Source: Rapana venosa (Eukaryota > Mollusca > Gastropoda > Neogastropoda > Muricidae). From it: 64,000 bases of DNA. This document shows positions 57,735 to 64,000 of the stretch, piece by piece (position 1 is the first letter of the stretch; every line of letters begins with the position of its first letter). The DNA lies in contig CM054143.1 in assembly GCA_028751875.1 (NCBI GenBank), positions 62,217,667 through 62,281,666 of the forward strand, written 5' to 3'. The notes beneath the pieces were generated by a model that had not been told where the DNA came from, searched no databases, and worked only from the letters and a program-made list of their open reading frames with translations. The position numbers and the translations under genes are program-made.

Positions 57735-59048
57735 GAGCTAGAGTGTAGCACATCAAACAAAGGATAAATATATCAGGATGTGAATGTCACAGGCTTTAGT
57801 CAAAACACACAGTGTTTAGCTTTAACCTTCCCATTTTTACTGCCGAGCCCCCGCTGCCCCGCTTTCCCCGCATCTATTTTACCCCGCCGCAGCCCGCTGG
57901 GATGTCCCATTTCAGCCTAGTGTGGATTTCCCCTCAGGAACTTAAGCACTACCTATACACGCCAACACTATAAAGAACATACTACTGGGGTCAGCATAAA
58001 TAAGAAGGAATGGGCACCAAATTCAATGCTACCCAAAAGCACCACCCCCCCCCCCCTCCCATTCACAAGAAATTGGCCAGTGACTGCCTTGTCTTTCCCC
58101 ACGCTTCTTGTAGCTAAAAATGGCCAGCAAAGAATGAGCAGACGATTTGGGAGGAATAACTGATGTGGAAATTGAAGCTATTTGGCTCAAGTGGAACAGT
58201 TCGACGAGAATAAAAATGTAGAATCCGATGATGAAGTAGATGTAGAACAAAGAGATCATGAAATAGAAAGAAGGTATGAGTCGAAAGTGATGCTGAGGAT
58301 AACATTCATTGGCTTCATACAGACCGACATGGCGCGGCGCACAATTGCCTTGCACAGTGCAAGACTTCACGCTGCAGACTGGGCCGGCACAAACTCTCCC
58401 CACTTAATGGCCAAGCCTTAGATACTTTTGTTTTTGTTTGTAGCACCCAACTTTTTTTTCAAACTGTACAGAGAAACTAACAATTAACCAGCAAACTTCG
58501 CCGTGAAAGGCTTAGCCTTAGATCCATTTGGAAAGAAACACACCTGATGAAATTAGAGCTTACTGTCAGTTTTGATGTGATGGGATCAAAGCGTATTTTG
58601 CCAAGCCTTCATCTCTACTGGTCTACTGATTTAGATTTTTGAGTCACTGAATCAGTAATATTAGACGAAAAACCAGATTTCCAAAATTAATACAGTATTT
58701 TCCACCTCCAAACACACCAACACACACTGGACGCACACTGGCTGTGACACCTGCATTGTAACAGCCATGTAACGGCTATTTGGAGAAGGACCACAAGTGT
58801 TTTGTAAATAGTATGCGATAGCATATAATTGTAAATAATTTATATATGCGAATTTGTCAAACGGTCTTTTTCAATATGTTTGTACTTTCCACCAGAAAAT
58901 GTAGACATGTGACCAGTACCTTTTGTGACAAAGTGTGAATGGTCTATTGGATTACCATGAGGTGGATGCGCTGGAGGACACCTTCAGAGCAGAAGGACCA
59001 CACTTTTAAAAAAAATTCACAAAACGTATAGATTGCGCATGTTAGGTA

Positions 59049-59601
59049 GGGGGTAGTATGTACACTAAAAGCATGATGTGCAGCGTGGGCAATGTGTACC
59101 GAGGTATAGTAGTGTCCAGAAGTGAGTGGTGACGAGGCGCAGCAGCGTCCACATGCCGTGGGTAGGGCGACGCGATAAAGTGATCGATGACCGGGGGTCA
59201 GAGAGTTGTGAAAGGAGCAGTCAGGGGCTCAATCAATGATACAAGAGCTCGATGGGGCTAAGCTAAGAGGGGAAGTGAGGCTGTAGCAGCACTATGAATT
59301 TACACTTATCTAGATATTCGTCACTATCATGTCTTCGTGAATAAAACCAGACTGCGAACATTTTCGAATACTACAGAGTTGGTCTCTGTAAGAAATGCGA
59401 GGAGAGTGTTCCGAGGTGTGAAAAGGGAGCGATCGACTGACCTTTGTGAAGCAGAGTGAGGTGTGTCGCGGCGGTGGGGGGTGGCGCGGCGACACGACGA
59501 GAGCGCAGGCTGATCTTGTATTCATCATCTGACTTAGGAGGCATGGAATAATGATGAAAACCTCGCTGATCTAACCAAAAACCAAAAACCCCTTTAGCCA
59601 T
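59049..59601 (-). CDS. CpG-rich segment with possible first exon (unit 2 copy)
   Basis: Identical counterpart of 42700-43252; ATG at 59601 on the minus strand. Confidence 0.25.
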
Positions 59602-59953
59602 GAGTAATGTATTTCAACAGAAACGAAACATTACGTTTGTTTCCCCCATCACACCATTTCATATTTTAAGCTGACGAATGATAGGCAGCAGTTACTGTTT
59701 ATAAAAAACGTGATACCTCTGAGATGTATTAACTGTGAATAATTTACACACAATACCAATATAAACATACCACTGCAGACTATTCTGCCAGTCCTCAGAC
59801 TAGCCTTTGACAGATCAATGCAGCCTGTTCACGCACCCGGCAGATAAACAATGTAGCAGCTTCAGACAGATGAATTTGCATTGTCCCTGTGCACTGTACG
59901 GCGGCATCACCAACACTTTTTCTATGGCCTGTTCTTCCTCCGAAGCTGTTCAT

Positions 59954-60798
59954 ACCCGTCCTCACTTTCCACCTTCCACCGAGTCCACCGCTGAGCCTCC
60001 ACGCACTCCTTCATGCCCAGCACCCTCCACCTCCACCCTCCACCTGCCCTCTATCATGCCCCCCACCACACCCTCCCTGCCTGTGTGAAGGTCTCCCCGC
60101 CCTGACTGTCCTCCATGACGATGAAGCTGTGCAGCACGCTCTCCAGCATCCCCCCCACGCCGCCACTGACGACCCTTCTCCAAACACCTGCAGCCCTGGC
60201 CGCTGCATACCGATCCCTTGGCAACAGCACTGACCTCTTGAGGAACCTTGCTGAAGTCGGCGTGCTGCACTGCAGCATGGCCGGCGGCTTGAGCCCCCTC
60301 CGCCATGGCCACCCCCCCATCCTCCTCCCCCATCCTCCTCCCCTTCCGGCTGCAGGCCTTCTTGCAGGCTGGCTGCCGCCGCCAGCCTCCTCCACCGCCG
60401 CTTCTTCCATCTCGTCCTCCGCTACGCTGCGGAAGTCCACGATGACGGGCTGGGTGAGGAGGGCTGCGTGGCAGGACCTGGGCTCCCTGGAAGGTGATGG
60501 AGTAAGGAGACAGGATGGCCCGTCACCGCTGCAGCGAGGGCAGAACCGTGGACTGCACGCCGAAGGGCCAGCTGGCCGTGTAGCTCAGCCCGTCGATGTG
60601 GACTGCCGATGTGAGCGCCGAGTAGTGAGCTGGTTTGCGTCCACCCAAGAGTGCACCAGCTGGGGATGGCGTTGAGCTTGTCGATGTCCTCTTTTGTTGC
60701 GTGCAGCTCCGCCGCTGTCCGTCTTCTTCACCTGCTCGGAACTGCACGGGCATCTTCGAGATGATGGCCACCGCGATTGGGCCGCCACGCCGTCGATG
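59954..60798 (-). pseudogene. GC-rich C-terminal region of the zinc-finger gene, frame broken (unit 2 copy)
   Basis: Counterpart of 43605-44449 with the same frame breaks. Confidence 0.4.
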
Positions 60799-61116
60799 TG
60801 AGGACATGGAGGTCTGGCCGGGGTCCATCAAAAAGAACCAGCTTTGTGGTGGGTATCAGACCGTTGCGGTGGACCTCGATGTGGTTGTGCGTAGATCTGT
60901 TTGTTGAACGGAGAGGAACATGCACAGGTTCAGGGTGGGTAGCCCACGCCCTCTGCATTGGGGTGCTTGTTGCGCATGTGCGTCTTGAGGGAGATGTGGT
61001 CTGGAGCAGGTGTAGGAACACAGCTGGCACTGTACTGACGCATGCCCTGTGTTCGCATCTGTGGCGTCGTAAGGAGTTGGGTCCACCGGTAGCAATAAGG
61101 GGCACACGTTCCACAT
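60799..61116 (-). pseudogene. C2H2 zinc-finger exon, frame broken (unit 2 copy)
   Basis: Counterpart of 44450-44767; the QCQLCSYTC and HISLKTHMRNKH halves are again in different frames. Confidence 0.6.
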
Positions 61117-61661
61117 CTGAAATATCAAAAGTAAAAGTCAGTGACGTATTGATCTACTGCAATATTACTTTAGCTTCTGTAATATCTGAGCAAATACTTG
61201 ACTGCTATTTTACACTTTGATTCATGCAGATTCATATCTCATGTATCTATCCCTTTTTGGGATAAATTAAAACTCTTACATGACAGACAGAACTCAAATT
61301 CTGAATTGTTTATGTGAAACTGACAGATAATTCTTCTTTCTGACACCCAGTAACTCAAAATCCAATTCAATCATACTGTTTATAGCCCAACACAAGGCAC
61401 ATCTGGACTGTCAATCATTAAAATTGTTATCTTAGATTAAAACTGAGCAAACTATACGACAGATAAAACAAGATTAAAACCAAAACTCAGTTGGTTTGGA
61501 GTGAACTTGACGCTAGAGTCTTAAATGATGTTCATCATGCAGTGAAGAAATTTCATCAGAACAGATCTTTCTAAGCTTCTCTATCCATAAAAACAAAACA
61601 GCAAATTACAAAATCAGACACCAACTTACCCCCCAACCCCTTCATCCCCCCCCCCCCCCCC

Positions 61662-62051
61662 AAAGTCACTCTATCCTGGAAAGGCTTCTCTCCGTGTGCT
61701 TGGCGTTCATTAGGACCAGCATGGCTTTCCAGGGCGGTGGGTGTGGCACCGTACTGGCACATGAAGGGCTTGTTCTGCCCATGCACCGCCCCACGTGCTT
61801 CTTCAGGCAACTTGCATGTTGGCAAACGTCCGCTTGCAGACGACGCACGTCTTGGGTGGAGAACCACCACTCCCGGCCGTGCGCTGGTGCTCGCGTGGAT
61901 GATCTGGTGGTTCTTCATCTGGCTGAGCTGCTTGAAGCCCTTGCCGCACACATCGCAGGTGTAGGGCGGTGCTCCGCTGTGATCTCCCCGGTGCACGCCC
62001 AGCTTTGTGCAGAGTGTCCGTCTTATAGTCGCACACGTCACACAGCAACAT
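61662..62051 (-). pseudogene. C2H2 zinc-finger exon with several fingers, frame broken (unit 2 copy)
   Basis: Counterpart of 45313-45702. The three frame changes lie at the same bases as in unit 1. Confidence 0.65.
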
Positions 62052-62863
62052 AGGTCAAGTCAATGCAAGTCATCAAAACCAAAGAACAGATACAACACCC
62101 CCCCAGACCCCCCCCCCCTCCCTTTTTAGGCGGATAAACTCCCTTGCCCCTTTTTTTTTTTGTGAGGTGGCTAAATGATTACTCCTTTTCTTCAACAAGT
62201 GTTTTTCGTCATGATGTACTGCCAAACTTTGATCTGTTGCAGCCTGACCCAAAGGACATGCTGATAAATGTTTAGGCCTGGCACTGAATTTTTCCATACA
62301 TGTCCGTGAGCTACAAGGAGAAAGATGGGCTGCGCCAAGTCAACTTTCACTCAGAGAGACAAACAGACAGACAGACAGACACACAAACAGTGAGACAGAG
62401 ACAGAGAGAGAACAATAAAGAGATTTAATTCCATAAGGCCATAGCCCCATTGGAAGGGGTAATTACAAATATGAGCAACATGAATAAATTTTATCATACC
62501 TAGCCAAATCACAAACATACACACAACATATTGTTATATTTAAACATAATGTGGGTGAGGACTATTTCCTTTACCACCAACCAAACCAGTTCGTCATTTG
62601 AAAGATAAGAAACAGCAAGGTATGAATAATGTCAGATTTCATGACATCAAAAGCAAAACTAAACCGATGAAAACATAGATTTTTCTTAATAACTTCATAG
62701 GGATATAATGATAGAGACAGAGACAGAGACAGAGAGACAGACAAAGACAGAGATAGACAGAGGTGGAAAGAACTAACAAGAAAAACAATTTGAATGGGGC
62801 GTGTGCATTGCTGCAACCTTGCATGCATGTGTGTGTACTGTACCCAAACACCACAGAGCTAAC

Positions 62864-63068
62864 CTGAAACATGTCGCAGTCACTTTAATGGCGCGGAAGA
62901 GGAGGATGCGCAGGCGCCTACCAGAACAGAAAGGCTTCCAGCAGTGGATTCAGTGAAAGGCTCGTCCTCCGGTTGTAGGCACCCGTGATGGATGCCAGCG
63001 ACTCCTGCTACCGGAACTTGGTGGGCAGCCCATGTAGCTGCACTCCCGGGGTAGCTCTCCTTCACCAC
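62864..63068 (-). CDS. Possible upstream exon of the zinc-finger gene (unit 2 copy)
   Basis: Counterpart of 46515-46719, with the same splice-site-like borders. Confidence 0.35.
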
Positions 63069-63929
63069 CTGCAGTCACGAAACACACTCCACACCTTAAC
63101 ATACATATACATGTCCAGTCATCACCATCCATGATTTATTTTGTTGCTGTTGTTCCACCGCTAGAACTCTGAGGTTCACCACAGGTGAATATTGCATGTG
63201 TGATAGTTTTACAACCATTCAGGTAGCCGCATTCTGACTTCAGGATGCATTATGATTTAGTTGTTAGTCTTGAGCAAAAAAACAGTACGTCTGCTATCTA
63301 TGCATGCCATCTGATAACCAAAACAACCTTTGTAATTGTGCCAAAATCTATATGCAAGAAAAGCAATAATTGTCATTATAAATCATCACCCATAATGAAA
63401 GTCATCAACAATGATACAAAATACATATTATATAAAACTTCAGTGAGGCCTCAATATTTTGTATGATGATCATTATTGCATGTTTATTATTAGCATCAAA
63501 TGTGGGTAAAATCTCAAAGTAAACTTAATGTATTCGCTAGACTAAACTGAACAATTAAAAATAGCAAAATAAAAATATCTAAATCTAAAACATAGACCTT
63601 TTCATAAATGGTAACATGCAGAAATTTTGCTGACTTTTGGTTATCATTAATGTAAACAAAACACAAACCAATTTGCCTCTGCGATACGTCCGTTTCTTTC
63701 TGTCACGTAATCTTCCTTCACGCTTTGGGGCCCGGATCATTTCCGCTGTCGTCCATCTCGCGTCCCTGATGACATTGCCCTGCCTGGGAACCAGTCCTCA
63801 TCGTTTTCCATCGTCGTCACCAACCGAAATTCGCCCACTCTTTGCTCTTCTGGAGGCGGGGAGTGGAAGGTGGGGCATTTCTGACTTTCGTTTTCGTCCT
63901 GGTCGCTTCCTGTGGCCTGAGTGCACGAC

Positions 63930-64000
63930 TATCCTCTCCGGGGGCGCAAGCCTGGGCAGAGTGTATGGAGATCCTGGGCTGCCCAGTCGTCAAGATCCCC
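63930..64000 (+). other. Single-copy sequence beyond the duplication; possible exon fragment
   Basis: The first 71 bases after unit 2 do not occur elsewhere in the window. One forward frame is open to the end and reads GAQAWAECMEILGCPVVKIP, which looks protein-like, but the segment is too short to identify. Confidence 0.25.

Larger units (their letters stand above)
47583..63929 (+). repeat. 16.35-kb direct tandem duplication, unit 2
   Basis: Second copy of 31236-47582 in the same orientation. From about 57440 to 63929 I found no difference from unit 1 (41090-47580). Between 47583 and 57440 it differs in patches, mostly single-base indels clustered in short segments. Only two extra bases (GC) separate the two units at the junction. 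Features of unit 1 recur here at offsets of about +16.35 kb. Confidence 0.97.

Overview
This window is nuclear DNA from an animal, most likely a mollusc and probably a caenogastropod snail. The real genes are split into short exons with canonical splice sites. Long AT-rich introns and flanks separate them, full of microsatellites, minisatellites and tRNA-derived SINEs. One SINE family (the one around 16.15-16.56 kb) is of a type I associate with molluscan genomes. The species call is inference; the eukaryotic gene structure is seen directly.

Layout. (1) 1-11.5 kb: the last three coding exons of a Rab2 small GTPase on the + strand (3364-3539, 4349-4529, 5832-5927). They run from the end of the WDTAGQ motif to the C-terminal double cysteine. 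Upstream exons lie outside the window, and a 51-bp minisatellite fills the intron just before the first exon seen. A long AT-rich stretch without genes follows, possibly 3' UTR, ending near a polyadenylation signal at 11471. (2) 11.5-15 kb: a cluster of SINEs, including a 5S-rRNA-like element nested in a tRNA-derived SINE with a 9-bp target-site duplication. (3) 15.05-25.6 kb: a CCDC90B/MCUR1-family gene (mitochondrial inner-membrane coiled-coil protein) on the + strand. It has a presequence exon, three clean internal exons, a damaged penultimate exon and a terminal transmembrane exon. One intron appears to use a GC-AG splice pair. (4) 25.6-31.2 kb: SINE fragments, a noisy tandem repeat and the 3' end of a non-LTR retrotransposon (LINE) with its tail.

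(5) 31.2-63.9 kb: a 16.35-kb unit present twice, head to tail (31236-47582 and 47583-63929). Each unit holds, in order, a 29-bp tandem repeat, a degenerate ~57-bp minisatellite, a ~3-kb satellite-like array made from the head of a tRNA-derived SINE plus (CA)n, more SINE fragments, and a minus-strand C2H2 zinc-finger gene whose frame is broken by several small indels. The last ~6.4 kb of the two units looks identical, while earlier parts differ in patches. This is either a very recent tandem duplication or a false duplication made during assembly. The last 71 bases of the window are single-copy.

The genes do not form a pathway: Rab2 acts in Golgi/ER and autophagosome traffic, the CCDC90B/MCUR1 protein in mitochondria, and the zinc-finger protein presumably in the nucleus. 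The most notable content is repeat biology: SINEs nested within SINEs, SINE segments expanding into tandem arrays, and the large duplication. I found no convincing new defence, biosynthetic or regulatory system. Frame breaks in both the CCDC90B/MCUR1 and zinc-finger genes look like short deletions, mostly at doubled bases or homopolymers, so uncorrected long-read error must be considered before calling anything a pseudogene.
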